DNA of 64,000 bases, taken from assembly GCF_032452875.1 (NCBI RefSeq), contig NC_083868.1:32034537-32098536 (forward strand). Reading direction: 5' to 3'. The notes under the pieces are model-generated. The model was not told the DNA's origin and did no database searches. It worked only from the letters and a program-made list of their open reading frames with translations. Origin of the DNA: Bos javanicus (lineage: Eukaryota > Chordata > Mammalia > Artiodactyla > Bovidae). Positions 19,840-31,254 of the stretch are shown here, in pieces (the stretch's first letter is position 1; each line of letters starts with the position of its first letter). Both the position numbers and the translations under genes were made by a program.

Positions 19840-22515
19840 AGAGTAATATGACGGGGAGACAACTTTCTCCTCCACAAATTCATCAAAAGATCATTTGAAT
19901 GCTGAGCAACTTCCACAAAACAACTTCTGAACGCTGGCAGAGGACAGCAGGCGCCTAGAGAGTCAGCCCATTCTCTTCAAAAGGAGGTAGTACAAAACAT
20001 AAAAGACAAAAAAAGAGACAAACAGTTAGGGACAGAAACCCATTCTGGGGAGGGAGCCGTAAAGGAGGAGGTTTCCAAACAGCAGGAAACCCTCTCATCA
20101 GCAGGTCTGTGGGGAATTGGAATCGCAGAGGACAACATAACTGGGAGAAATTTTTAAAAATTAGTAAATAACCCACAGAATACGTGCCTAACCATAAGTC
20201 CCAGGGGAGAAGTAGCCCAGGCACTTTTGTCTGCCACCAGCAAGCAGGGGCCGGGCAGGGAGGCGCGGGTTGCATGCTTAGGGTAAGGACCAGGCCTGAA
20301 AACCCTGAGGACAATCTGAGATAGCAACGTGAGACAGCAACCCAAACTATGGGATAGACAGAGAGAGAAAAAAAAAAAAAAAGAAGAAGAAGAGAGAGAG
20401 AACTTCCTCGCAAAAAGACTCACCTAATGAACAGCCCGGTCTGCTCGCAGAACGAAGGATTACACGAACACCAAAGGAGAGCTAGCTGGCTGCATACAGG
20501 CCCCTCCCCCATGCCAGAGGCAGGCGTGCCAACAGCCAGAGCTGGAAGACAAGGGGATTTCTTGGCCCCAGAGACTGGCATCCTCCACCAAACTGCGAGC
20601 AGGCTCTCAGTTGCTAACCAAGTCTTCTTGAGTTCCAAAACGGTTGACATCTGCCAGGAGGGTCACAGTATATCAGCTCCCTGAGGAGACACATGGCATA
20701 CCTGAGATGATGCACTTGTGGCACAGCCGGGAAACTAGGCAGCCAGGACCGGGGAGGTGATAAGATGTACAGCCCACCTGGAACAGTGTGCTCGCCCAGC
20801 ACCTGGTCGCCTGATCTGCTCGGACCTAGGAAGGGCATAAAATGCATGCCCAACAGAGTCTGTGCCCTTGCAGAGTGCCTGAGAACCTGAACCTCAACAT
20901 CTTAGACCTGGGAAGTGCACGAAATGCAGGATCCGCTTTGGACAGTACCCTTGCAGAGCAACCTGGAGCCTGAGCAGTGTAGGCTGGGAAAGCACACACC
21001 ACTGTGACCTGGGGCAAACTCAGTGTAGTCCATACACTGCAAGTACTTATCACAAGTGCCAGTGATATTTGTTTTCGGTGTTCCTCCCTCCCCAGAACAC
21101 AACTGAATGAGTGAGCCTAAATAAGTGACCACCTTCACCCCCTTGTGTCAGGGAAGAAATTAGACACTAAAGAGACTTGCAAACAGAGGAAACTGAAATA
21201 AACAAAGAAGAGGAACCACTCTGGAAGTGACAGCTGCCACAGATTAAAACCCTGTACTTAACATTGACTAAGCATTGGAAGGAGTCTATAGACCTTGAGA
21301 AGAAGTACAAGCTGGAACAAGGAAATATCTGAAACTGAACTGACCCCACATTTCCCACAACAGCTCCAGAGAAATTCCTAGATATATTTTTACTATTATC
21401 ATTTTTAATTTTTTTTTAATTTTTAAGTTCTTTATTACTCTTTTAATTTTCATTTTTATAACCTACTATTACTTTGCCAAAAAAATACCCTATTCTTAAA
21501 GCAAATTTCATATATATATATATATATTTTTATAATTTTTGTGATTGATTTTTTGTGTGTTTTTAATATTGTATTTTTGAGATACAATATTATTTAACAT
21601 CAAATCTAGATTTTTAATATTTGCTTCTTGGTATTTGTTAACAATTTTATACCTTTAAGAATCTAATCTTCAGTGTCCATTTTCACTTAGGGATGTGATT
21701 ACTGGCTTGACTGCTCCCTCCCCTTTTCACTCTCCCTTTTCTTCTCCAGGTCACCTCTATCTCTTCCCTCCCCCTTCTCTTCTCTACTTAACTCTGTGAA
21801 TCTCTCTGAGTGTTCCAGGTTGTGGAGAACATTTAAGTAGCTGGTTACTGGCTAGATTGGTCTCTCCCCTTTTGACTCCCTCTCTTCTCTTTCTGGTCAC
21901 GTATATCTCCCTCCTCACTCTTCTCTTCTCCATGTAACTCTGTGAACCTCACTGGGTGTCCTTCACTGTGGAGAATCTTTTCACCATTAACCTAGATATT
22001 TTATCATTGTTGCTATATGGATGGAGAAGTCTTGAGGCTACTGTAAGAATAAGACTGAAAGCCAGAGGCAAAGGGCTTAAATCCAAAACTTGAGATCATC
22101 AGAAAACTTCTGATTCCAGGGAACATTAATCAACAAGAGCTCATTCAAAAGCCACCATACCTACACTGAAACCAAGCTCCACCCAAGAGCCAACAAGTTC
22201 CAGAACAAGACATACCACACTAACTCTCCAGCAACGCAGGGATATGTTAATGCAGCCCTGAGCATTAAAATACAGGCTGCCCAAAGTCATGCCAAACCCA
22301 TAAACACCCCAAAACTCACTACTGGACGTTTCATTGCACTCCAGAGAGAAGAGATCCAGCTCCACCCAGCAGAAAACAGATGCAAGCTCCCCTAACCAGG
22401 AAACCTTGATAAGCCACTAGTCCAACCCCACCCACAGGGAACAACCTCCACCATAAAGAGGAACCACAAACTTCCAGCCCACAGAAAGGCCACCCCAAAC
22501 ACAGAAATCTAAACA
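19840..22515 (+). mobile_element. 5' UTR of the second L1
   Basis: A GC-richer first part (19840-21360) is followed by a T/A-rich part (21380-21660), a pyrimidine-rich duplicated part (21699-21980) and an A/C-rich lead-in to ORF1. A purine tract with GAGA and poly-A lies at 20368-20402. Open frames such as 19955-20413 and 20427-20684 have no recognisable domain; they are most likely incidental. Confidence 0.7.
21699..21980 (+). repeat. Two tandem copies of a 146-bp pyrimidine-rich unit
   Basis: TTACTGGC starts each copy at 21699 and 21845. Both then run through CTCCCCTTTT, TTCTCTTCTC, TAACTCTGTGAA and GTGGAGAA in the same order. It is an internal duplication in the second L1's 5' UTR. Confidence 0.85.
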
Positions 22516-22519
22516 AAAT

Positions 22520-23330
22520 GTAAAGGCAGATAAATATTCAGCAGGTAAAGGAATATGATAAATACCCATCAAACCAAACTAAAGAGGAGGAGATAGGGAG
22601 TCTATCTGAAAAACAATTCAGAATAATGATTGTAAAGATGATCCAAAATCTTGAAAACAAAATGAAGTTACAGATAAATAGACTAGAGACAAGGATTGAT
22701 AAGATGCAATAAATGTTTAATAAGGACATAGAAGGAAAAAAAAAAAGTCAATAATGAATAATGCAAAAACTGAGATTAAAAGCACTCTGGAGGGAAACAA
22801 CAGTAGAATAACTAAAGCAGAAGACAGGATAAGTGAGGTGAAAGAATGGTGGAAATAAATGAAGCAGAGTGGAAAAAAGAATTAAAAGAAATAATGACAA
22901 CCTCAAAGACTTCTGGGACAATATTAAATACCCCAACATTAACATCATAGGATTACCAGAAGGAGAAGACAAAAAAACATGGCATGAGAAAATACTTGAG
23001 GAGATAATAGTTGAAAACTCCTCTAAAATTGGGAAGGAAATAGCCACCCAAGTCCAAGAAACCCAGAGAGTCCCAAACAGTATAAAAACAAGGCAAAACA
23101 CCCCAAGACACATATTAATCAAATTAACAAAGATCAAGCACAAAGAGCAAATATTAAAAGCAGCAAGGGGCAATCAACAAATAACACACAAGGGGATCCC
23201 CATAAGGATAACAACTGATTTTTCAATAGAAACTTCTCAGGCCAGAAGAGAAAGGCAGGACACACTTAAAATGACAAAAGAAAAAAAAAACTACAACCCA
23301 TATTACTATACCTAGCAAGGATCTCATTCA
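22520..23330 (+). pseudogene. L1 ORF1 protein remnant of the second L1
   Basis: The N-terminal coiled-coil region is degraded, with stops at about 22710-22860. The longest piece, 22869-23315 (148 codons), is better kept than in the first L1. It carries the RRM start NINIIGLPEGED, the C-terminal-domain helix RHILIKLTKIKHKEQILKAA and the ITTDFSIETSQARRE segment. The last codons (KEKKNYNPYYYT) hit a stop just before the end of the family protein, where the A-run at 23280-23290 probably shifted the frame. The protein would bind L1 RNA as a trimer, but without its coiled coil this piece could not assemble normally. Confidence 0.85.
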
Positions 23331-23482
23331 CATATGAAGGAGAAATCAAAAGCTTTATAGATAATTAAAAGCTGAAAGAATTCAGCACCACCAAACCAGC
23401 TCTTTAACGAATATTAAAGGATCTTCTCTAGACAAGAAATACAGAAAAAGTTTATAAACTCGAACCCAAAACAATGAAGTAA

Positions 23483-25413
23483 ATGACAGTGGGACCATAC
23501 TTATCAATAATTACCTTAAATGTAAATGGGTTGAACACCCCAACCAAAAGACAAAGACTAGCTGAACGAACACAAAAAACGAGACCCTTGTATATGCTAT
23601 CTACAAGAGACCCACTTCAAAACAAGGGACACATACAGACTGAAAGTGAAGGGCTGGAAGAAGATATTTAATGCAAATAGAGACCAAAAGAAAGAAGGAG
23701 TAGCAATACTCATATCAGATAAAATAGACTTTGAAATAAACACTGTGAAAAGAGACAAAGAAGGACACTACATAATCATCAAACCATCAATCCAAGAAGA
23801 AGATATAGCAATTATAAATATATATGCATCCAATACAGGAGCACCACAATATGTAAGGCAAATGCTAACAAGTATTAAAGGGGAAGTTAACAGTAACACA
23901 ATAATAGTGGGAGACTTTAATACCCCACTCACACCTACGGACAGATCAAGCAAACAGAAAATTAGCGAGGAAACACAAACTTTAAATGATACAACGGACC
24001 AGTTAGACCTAATTGATATCTATAGCACGTTTCACCCTAAAATAATGAATTTCACCTTTTTCTCAAGTGCACATGGAACATTCTCCAGGATAGATCACAT
24101 CCTGTGCCATCAAACTAGCCTTGGTAAATTAAAAAAAACTGATGTTATTTCAATCATCTTTTCTGATCACAATGAGGTAAGATTAGATGTCAACCAATGT
24201 GGGGGGGGGGTGGGAAACTATTATAAATACAAACGTATGAAAGCTAAACAACATGCTTCTGAATAACCAACAATTCACAGAAGAAATAAAAAAAGAAATT
24301 AAAAATATGCATAGAAGTAAATGAAAATGAAAACACGACAACCCCAAACCTATGGGATTCAATAAAAGCAGTGTTAAGGGGAAGGTTCATAGCAATACAA
24401 GCTTACCTCAAGAAACAAGAGAAAAATCAAATAAATGACCTAACTTTACACTTCAAGCAACTAGAAAAAGAAGAAATAAAGAACCCCAGGGTTAGTGGAA
24501 GGGAAGAAATCATAAAAATTAAGGCAGGAAATAAATGAAAAAGAGACAAAGGAGACTAGCAAAAATCAACAAAACTAAAAGCTGTTTCTTTGAGAAGATT
24601 AATAAAATAGACAAACTATTAGCTAGACTCATCATGAAAAAAAGGGAGAAGAATCAAATCAACAAAATTAGAAAGGAAAATGGAGAAATCACAACAGACA
24701 ACACAGAAATATAAAGGATCATAAGAGACTACTATCAGCAACTATACAACAATAAAATGCACAACTTGGAAGAAATGGACGAATTCTTAAAAAAGTATAA
24801 CCTTCAAAAAACTGAACCAGTAAGAAATAGAAAATTTTAACACACCCATCACAAGCACGGAAATCAAAACTGAAGTAAAAAATCTTCCAACAAACAAAAG
24901 CACAGGTTCAGATGCCTTCACAGGTGAATTCTACCAAAAATTTAGAGAAGAGCTAACACCTATCCTACTCAAACTCTTCCAGAAAATTGCAGAGGAAGAT
25001 AAACTGCCAAACTCATTCTATGAGGCCACCATCACCTTAATACCAAAACCAGACAAAGATGCCACACAAAAAAAGAAAACTACAGGCTGATATCACTGAT
25101 GAACATACTTGCAAAAATCCTCAACAAAATTCTAGTAAACAGAATCCAACAACATATAAAAAAGATCATACATCATGACAAGTGGGCTTTATCCCAGGGA
25201 TGCAAGGATTCTTTCAATATTCTTCCAACATTATTTCCAATTCTTTCCAATATTTGCAAACTAATCAATGTGATACACCACATTAACAAATTGAAAGATA
25301 AAAACCATGTGATTATCTCAAAAGATGCAGAAAAAGCCTTTGCCAAAACTCAACATCCATTTATGATAAAAACCCTCCAGAAAGCAGGCATATAAGAAAC
25401 ATACCTTAACATT
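23483..25413 (+). pseudogene. L1 ORF2 remnant: endonuclease plus truncated reverse transcriptase
   Basis: 23483-23671 begins MTVGPYLSIITLNVNGLN, the ORF2 start, then shifts frame. 23646-24266 (206 codons) carries most of the endonuclease: GVAILISDKIDFE, IINIYASNTGAPQYV, VGDFNTPL, HGTFSRIDHIL and the final SDHNEVRLDVN. The catalytic NIYA, GDFN and SDH blocks are intact in this piece. It ends near a run of ten Gs at 24201-24210. 24270-25098 is degraded linker. 25099-25395 is the RT start, with HVIISKDAEKAFAK for motif A (family: IDAEKAFDK) and an in-frame expansion of about 11 codons before it. Everything downstream, including the FADD block, is absent. Confidence 0.87.
25213..25254 (+). repeat. 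Short in-frame tandem expansion in L1 ORF2
   Basis: About four imperfect copies of an 11-12 bp TTCCAATATTCT-like unit sit where the related L1 has one. The frame stays open across it. Confidence 0.65.
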
Positions 25414-25650
25414 GGCCAAAACGTGGAAATGATGTTCCATACACTATGCTGTATATAAAGCCAGCCCCAATACTTAATATATTAAAATTTAAATATGAAT
25501 TTCTGGTTTGAATAAAGATCAATAAAAGGAGACTAGAAAAAATTTGAGGTACTTGGTTGAATGCAATACTTTGTACTGTATTTCTAATTTTTTGCAAATC
25601 TATATTATTCCTAGATAAAAGCAAAGTAAGAGCAATTATTGCTCTTTACA
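25414..25650. other. Single-copy spacer
   Basis: AT-rich DNA between the broken end of the second L1 and the next BovB. No gene or repeat recognised. Confidence 0.5.
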
Positions 25651-26600
25651 GGTTCAGTTACTCAGTCATATCCAACTCTTTGTAACCCCATGCACTGCAG
25701 CATGCCAGGCTTCCCTGTACATCACCAACTCCCGGAGCTTGCTCAAACTCATGTCCATCAGGTTGGTGATGCCATCCAATCATCTCATCCTCTTCCATCC
25801 CCTTTTCCTCCTGCCTTCAATCTTTCCCAGCATCAGGGTCTTTTCCAATGAATCAGTTATTTGCATCAGGTAGCCAAAGTATTGGAGCTTCAGCTTCAGC
25901 ATCAGTCCTTTCAATGAATATTCAGGACTGATTTCCTTTAGGACTGACTGGCTTGATCTCCTTGCAGTCCAGGGGACTCTCAAGAGTCTTCTCCAACACC
26001 ACAGTTCAAAAGCATCAATTGTTCGGTGCTTAGTTCTCTTTACGGTTCAAATTCATGTCCATACATGACTACTGGAAAAACCAGAGCTTTGACTAGATGG
26101 ACCTTCGTTGGCAAAGCAATGTCTTTGCTTTTTAAATGCCATCTAGGTTAGTCATACCTTTTCTTTCAAGGAGCAAGCATCTTTTAATTTCATGGCTGCA
26201 GAAACCATGTGCAGTGATTTTGGAGCCCAAGAAAATAAAATCTGCCATGGTTTCCATTGCTTCCCCACTTATTTGTCATGAAGTGATGGGACAGGATGCC
26301 ATGATCTTAGTTTTCTGAATGTTGAATTTCAAGTCAGCTTTTTCACTCTTCTCTTTCACTTTCAGCAAGAGGCTCTTTAGTTCTTCTTCACTTTCTGCCA
26401 TAGGGTAGTGTCATGTGCATATCTGAGGTTATTGATATTTCTCCCGGTAATCTTGATTCTAGTTTGTGCTTCTTCCAGCCTCATGCTTCATCCATCCCTG
26501 TGCTTCATTACAGGTTTCCATTCATTACAGAATTATATAATTCATTACAGAATTCCATAATTCATTACAGAATTCCAGCTTGTGCTTCATTACAGGTTTA
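25651..26600 (-). mobile_element. BovB LINE 3' part with a rearranged 5' end
   Basis: On the minus strand the element covers the RT end, connection region and 3' tail. The + strand copy of its tail begins at GGTTCAGTTACTCAGTC. Its inner end (26460-26600) is scrambled: BovB words for the AQAGI segment appear twice around a three-unit 20-bp repeat. Remnant frame 25983-25780 encodes MRVPWTARRSSQSVLKEISP. Confidence 0.9.
26521..26580. repeat. Three tandem 20-bp units at a rearranged BovB edge
   Basis: Units start with TTCATTACAGAATT at 26521, 26541 and 26561. They are flanked by TGTGCTTCATTACAGGTTT at 26499-26517 and again at 26581-26599. Confidence 0.92.
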
Positions 26601-27326
26601 AGGGTATCTAAGTAAGCACATCTTGCCTGAGTCCTGTCATGCAATTTCAATCAGATGATATTGGCTGGGGTCAGAGTCATTTGGGGGATAGGTTGTTACT
26701 GCTCTTAAAACACAAAAACCTGTGTCCTTTTTCCTCTCCATTTCTTTCAATTTGGTCATTCCATATACTCTGTCTACCACAACAGAGAAGATAGAAAACT
26801 TATACTGTGGCTCAGGTCTTCCAAGGTACATACACTGACAGAAAGTCAGAGATATGACTTTACCTGAGAAAGCTATACTGCTTTTTATGATCTATTCTCA
26901 AAAATCACATAGAAGAACATATGTTAAAATCTATTAGTTGATATTTTTAGAAAAATCTGCCTAAGTTCAAAGAAAACAATGTAATCTCCAGGAACTAGAT
27001 GAAGCAATGTCATTATCTCATGTAAATAGGACATGTAGGATGGTTTCAGTTATGTGCAGAGCTGATTCATATAGAATGACAGTTAGCATTACTCCCAAAT
27101 CTGCTTTTAGTGGCATCGTATTGATAGATTGAAATCAGGTATGATGGTAGTATTTACATCATGAAAATTGATAACTGAAGAAATCCTATAGCCTTCCCTG
27201 ATGCACACAGTTAAGCATTTACTAGAACCGTAGATGGGACATATATATATTGGTACAACTATCTTTGAAACATTGGCCTCACAAAACATCTCTATGACTA
27301 TAAAGTGAAGGGGGTTAAATTATGAG
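26601..27326. other. Single-copy spacer
   Basis: AT-rich DNA. The short open frames at 26637-26831 and 27107-27289 on the minus strand have no recognisable domain. Confidence 0.5.
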
Positions 27327-27453
27327 TGTGTGCTCAGTTGCTCAGTCATGTCTGACTCTTTACAACCCCCTGGAGCATAGCCTGCCAAGCTCCTCTGTCC
27401 ATGGAATTTACCAGGCAAGAATACTTGAGTGGGTTTCCATTTCCTCCTCCAAA
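27327..27453 (-). mobile_element. Bov-A monomer (truncated Bov-A/Bov-tA SINE)
   Basis: A single Bov-A unit in reverse orientation, from GCTCAGTTGCTCAGTCATG to TTTCCTCCTCC, with no tRNA-derived part. Confidence 0.88.
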
Positions 27454-28072
27454 AATAAGTAGAATTATGAGTAGAAGGTGTCAAATCATCAACAGTAAAC
27501 AGACTCTGGAGGTATTGTAACCAGGCAAAAAAAAAAGATATGAAATGAAAGGAAGTCTGATGGCCTTAAGAACTAATTATCCAGAAAGTTAATTGCCATT
27601 AAGAATTAACCCTTAAAATTAGGCATTTCTAAGTCTGAATAAAAAGCTTAGTTGGTCCAACTGATGAGAGCAACTGACAATGAGATGCAGCTTCACTAGA
27701 AACCATTAGTGGATTTGACTTTGGAAATATGAAAATGTTTCACAGGACAACAAAACTAAATTTTAAAATGGAACCTCTAAAATCTAAAGCAAATTAAAAA
27801 AAAAAATAGTGGTCAGTGGCCAAATACCACAAAATTATTTTAATTAAATGTATAGTCTAGAAATTTGCTGGCACAGATCTCAAATGGGTTATATTCAAGA
27901 GCAGTTAAACAAAACTGAAAAAATGCCTAAATTATTCCCAGGAATAATATTCACTTAATAATAAATCAAGAAAAAGAAAGGTTCATACATATAACATACA
28001 ATATATTATCTTTTAAAAATAATATATGTCTTCATCATTTCCACTTAAGACTTTGGAATAATAAACAGCCAG
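27454..28072. other. Single-copy spacer
   Basis: AT-rich DNA; no gene or repeat recognised. Confidence 0.5.
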
Positions 28073-28480
28073 TGTTACAGGCTGAACTGTGTCTCCTCAA
28101 AAATCCTGTCTTGAAGCCCTGACCCTTGTTACCTCCAAATATGGCTGTATTTGGAGACAGGACATTTAAAAGGTAACAAAGTTGAAACAAGGTCATATGG
28201 GGGAGGGGGGTAATATAATCTGATTGGTGTCCCCATGAGAAGAGGAGCTGTCAACACAAAGAGATACCAAAGTGCAATTTCAGGGGAATTATTACATGAA
28301 AGGCATCAAAAAGGCAGCCATCTTCAAACCAAGGAGAGAGAGACCTCAAGAAAAGCTAACCCTTCCTGTAGCCCCTAGATCTTAGACTTCCAACCTCCAA
28401 AACTTTGAAAAAATAAATGTCTGTTGTTTAAACAACAAAGTCTGTAATGTTTTGTTATGGCAGCCCAAGCAAATTATTAC
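28073..28480 (+). mobile_element. Solo LTR of ERVL-MaLR type (MST/MLT1-like)
   Basis: The sequence follows the familiar MaLR LTR order: a start near TGTTACAGGCTGAACTGTGT, a GTATTTGGAGACAGG block and TTGGTGTCCCCATGAGAAGA. Later come an AATAAA signal at 28412-28417, TGTCTGTTGTTTAAAC, and an end near TTATGGCAGCCCAAGC. It carries no internal viral genes. The exact subfamily is not certain. Confidence 0.7.
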
Positions 28481-28891
28481 CCCTATTAACAAGAAGTCAT
28501 AGAGCACAGATGATGGTCATGAAGTCCTATCTTCCCCTAGCAAAAGAAATAAGGATTGTTTGTGAAAATAACTAATTCCAAGTCTGAGCAGAAAAAATGT
28601 AGGATAGATCTGATATAACCTGTCATAAAAACATATCAAAAGCTATCAGTCATGTTACAAGATTTAGTTATCAACTTGAAGAAGCTCTCAATGTCAAAAA
28701 GTTTTAATTGTAAACATCAATAAGGAAAAAAAAAACTCAATCTTCAATAAACTGAAATAAATCAAATGTTTAATACATTTAATTGGTTAAATGGTTAAAA
28801 GCAAAAAACAAACAGAATTACTCTTCAATTATTTTTGGATGATGCCAGAGAATAAACTCATCATTTTGTTCTATTATTAGATAAAACTTAG
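28481..28891. other. Single-copy spacer
   Basis: AT-rich; no gene or repeat recognised. Confidence 0.5.
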
Positions 28892-29358
28892 TGGTCTAGT
28901 CAAGGCTATGGTTTTTCCTGTGGTCATGTATGGATGTGAGAGAGTTGGACTGTGAAGAAGGCCAAGTGCCAAAGAATTGATGCTTTTGAACTGTGGTGTT
29001 GGAGAAGACTCTTGAGAGTCCCTTGGACTGCAAGGAGATCCAACCAGTCCATTCTGAAGGAGATCAGCCCTGGGATTTCTTTGGAAGAAATGATGCTAAA
29101 GCTGAAACTCTAGTACTATGGCCAGCTCATGCAAAGAGTTGACTCACTGGAAAAGACTCTGATTCTGGGAGGGATTGGGGGCAGGAGGAGAAGGGGACGA
29201 CAGAGGATGAGATGGCTGGATGGCATCACTGACTCGATGGACATGAGTCTGAGTGAACTCCTGGAGTTGGTGATGGACAGGGAGGCCTGGCGTGCTGCAG
29301 TTCATGGGGTCGCAAAGAGTTGGACACGACTGAGGGACTGAACTGAACTGACTGAGTG
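28892..29358 (+). mobile_element. BovB LINE 3' fragment
   Basis: A 0.47-kb BovB 3' end from the TAGTCAAGGCTATGG segment to the ACTGA tail. The remnant frame 29129-29341 encodes LDGITDSMDMSLSELLELVM, the C-terminal end of the BovB protein. It faces the next BovB tail to tail. Confidence 0.94.
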
Positions 29359-29517
29359 TTCTATACCAATGTAAACTGTACCACAATAAAACCAAATAGT
29401 TGAAAATAAGTAAAGAAGGGATGTTTTTCCTTTATATGTATAACATATAAAATAATCCAAATAATATTGGAAGTAGAAAATATAAAAATAGAATTTTGCT
29501 ACCTGGTGAAATGAAAT

Positions 29518-30426
29518 CTCAGTTCAGTCCAGTCGCTCAGTCATGTCCGCCTCTTTGCGACCCCATGGGTCGCGGCACACCAGGCCTCCCTGTCCATCAC
29601 CAACTCTCGGAGTTCACTCAAACCCAAGTCCATCGAGTCGGTGATGCCGTCCAGCCATCTCATCCTCTGTCGTCTCCTTCTCCTCCTGCCCCCAATCCCT
29701 CCTAGCATTGGGGTCTTTTCCAATGAGTCAACTCTTTGCATGAGATGGACAAAGTATTGGAGTTTCAGCCCCAGCATCAGTCCTTCCAATGAACACCCAG
29801 GACTGGTCTCCTTTAGGATGGACTGGTTGGATCTCCTTGCAGTCCAAGGGACTTGCAAGAGTCTTCTCCAGCACCACAGTTCAAAAGCATCAGTTCATTG
29901 CCACTCAGCTTTCTTCACAGTCCAATTCTCACATCCATACATGACCACTGGGAAAAGCAGAGCTTTGACTAGATGGACCTTTGTTGGCAAAGTAATGTCT
30001 CTGCCTTTTAATATACTCTGTAAGTTGGTCATAACTTTCCTTCCAAGGAGTAAGCGTCTTTTAATTTCATGGCTGCAGTCACCACCTGCAGTGATTCTGG
30101 AGCCCAAAAAATTAAAAGTCTGACTCTGTTTCCACTATTTCCCCATCTATTTGCCATGAAGTGATGGGGCCAGATGCCATGATCTTAGTTTTCTGAATGT
30201 TGAGCTTTAAGCCAACTTTTTGACTCTCCTCTTTCACTTTCATCAAGAGGCTTTTTAGTTCTTCTTCACTTTCTGCCAAAAGGGTGGTGTCATCTGCTAT
30301 CTGAGGTTATTGATATTTCTCCCAGAAATCTTGATTCCAGCTTGTGTTTCTTTCAGCCCAGCGTTTCTCATGATGTACTGTGCATATAAGTTAAATAAAC
30401 AGGGTGACAATATACAGCCTTGATGT
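29518..30426 (-). mobile_element. BovB LINE 3' part
   Basis: A 0.9-kb 5'-truncated BovB in minus orientation, with its tail at 29518 and inner end in the QGCILSPC segment at about 30426. Remnant frames 29858-29541 and 30107-29895 encode MQVPWTARRSNQSILKE and SRITAGGDCSHEIKRRLLLG. Its 3' 460 bp are an inverted copy of 28892-29358. Confidence 0.94.
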
Positions 30427-31212
30427 AATAAAATGTCTAGCTGCTAGTAAAACAAAGGAACAGTCAAAGATTCTGTGCTTTCTGATAAAAGAATAACATT
30501 ACATAATACAATGTGACGATACAATCACTGTGAATAAAAGGTAGGACAAGCAAGTGAATTTCACAACAAACAAACTGCAAGGTCAAATTTAGGAGAGATA
30601 GTAAGAGAAGTGGTGGTAGAGAGGAAGGAAGAGAGGGGATTATCTACAGCTTAAAAATATTAAGAAACATACTAAACTACTGCAACATACTAAACTACTT
30701 TATAGCAATGAACTTGCACAGAGCCTCAAAAACCTAAGTTATTATGAAATAGTGAGAGAATTTTGTACAGTTACTAGATATTATTAACAATAATGATTTG
30801 TTTTAGGTTTCTTTAGTATTTTGGTTATATTTTTCAAAACATCTTTGCTTTTTAATAACATAAGGTCAGCACACCTTATCTATAGGTTCTGCATCCATAT
30901 TCTGCACATTCTGCATCCACAGATTTAATAAGTCTGTGGTTTGTGGAATCTGGGGATATGAAACCCTGGACACAAATTATCAATCAACTCTACTATATAA
31001 GGAACTTGAGCATCCACAAGTTTTGCTGTCTGAGGTGTTAAGAAACCAATTCATTCTCAGTAGATACCGAGGGACAACAGTATAAAGATATATTTATTGT
31101 ATAAGTGAATGTAAAATCTGTTCTTTGTTGTTTTCACTGTATCTTTTAATAGTAGTTTAGTATCATCTATGTTTGATAACACTTACTATGAGTTAACATT
31201 TGCATAATTTTT
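30427..31212. other. Single-copy spacer
   Basis: AT-rich DNA; no gene recognised. Confidence 0.5.
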
Positions 31213-31254
31213 AGTATAAGAGGCTTGGACTTAGAAAGATTTATTTTTTCTTAT

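Larger units (their letters stand above)
19820..25413 (+). mobile_element. Second L1 LINE, intact 5' end, 3' half missing
   Basis: The element starts at GGCGGTCCCAAGATGGC, carries a 2.7-kb 5' UTR, ORF1 at about 22520-23330 and ORF2 from 23483. It leaves the L1 consensus at about 25413, inside the reverse transcriptase. It begins only 115 bp after the first L1's end. Because target-primed reverse transcription starts at the 3' end, a copy with a 5' end but no 3' end implies a later deletion or rearrangement. Confidence 0.85.

Noticed and set aside
19955..21138. Cluster of open frames of 75-150 codons on both strands in a GC-richer region
   Set aside because: They lie within the second L1's 5' UTR and overlap on opposite strands; the GC content explains their length.
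26499..26599. CRISPR-like array (repeats of 20 bp)
   Set aside because: The units are directly abutting without spacers and the genome is mammalian; it is a minisatellite-like duplication.
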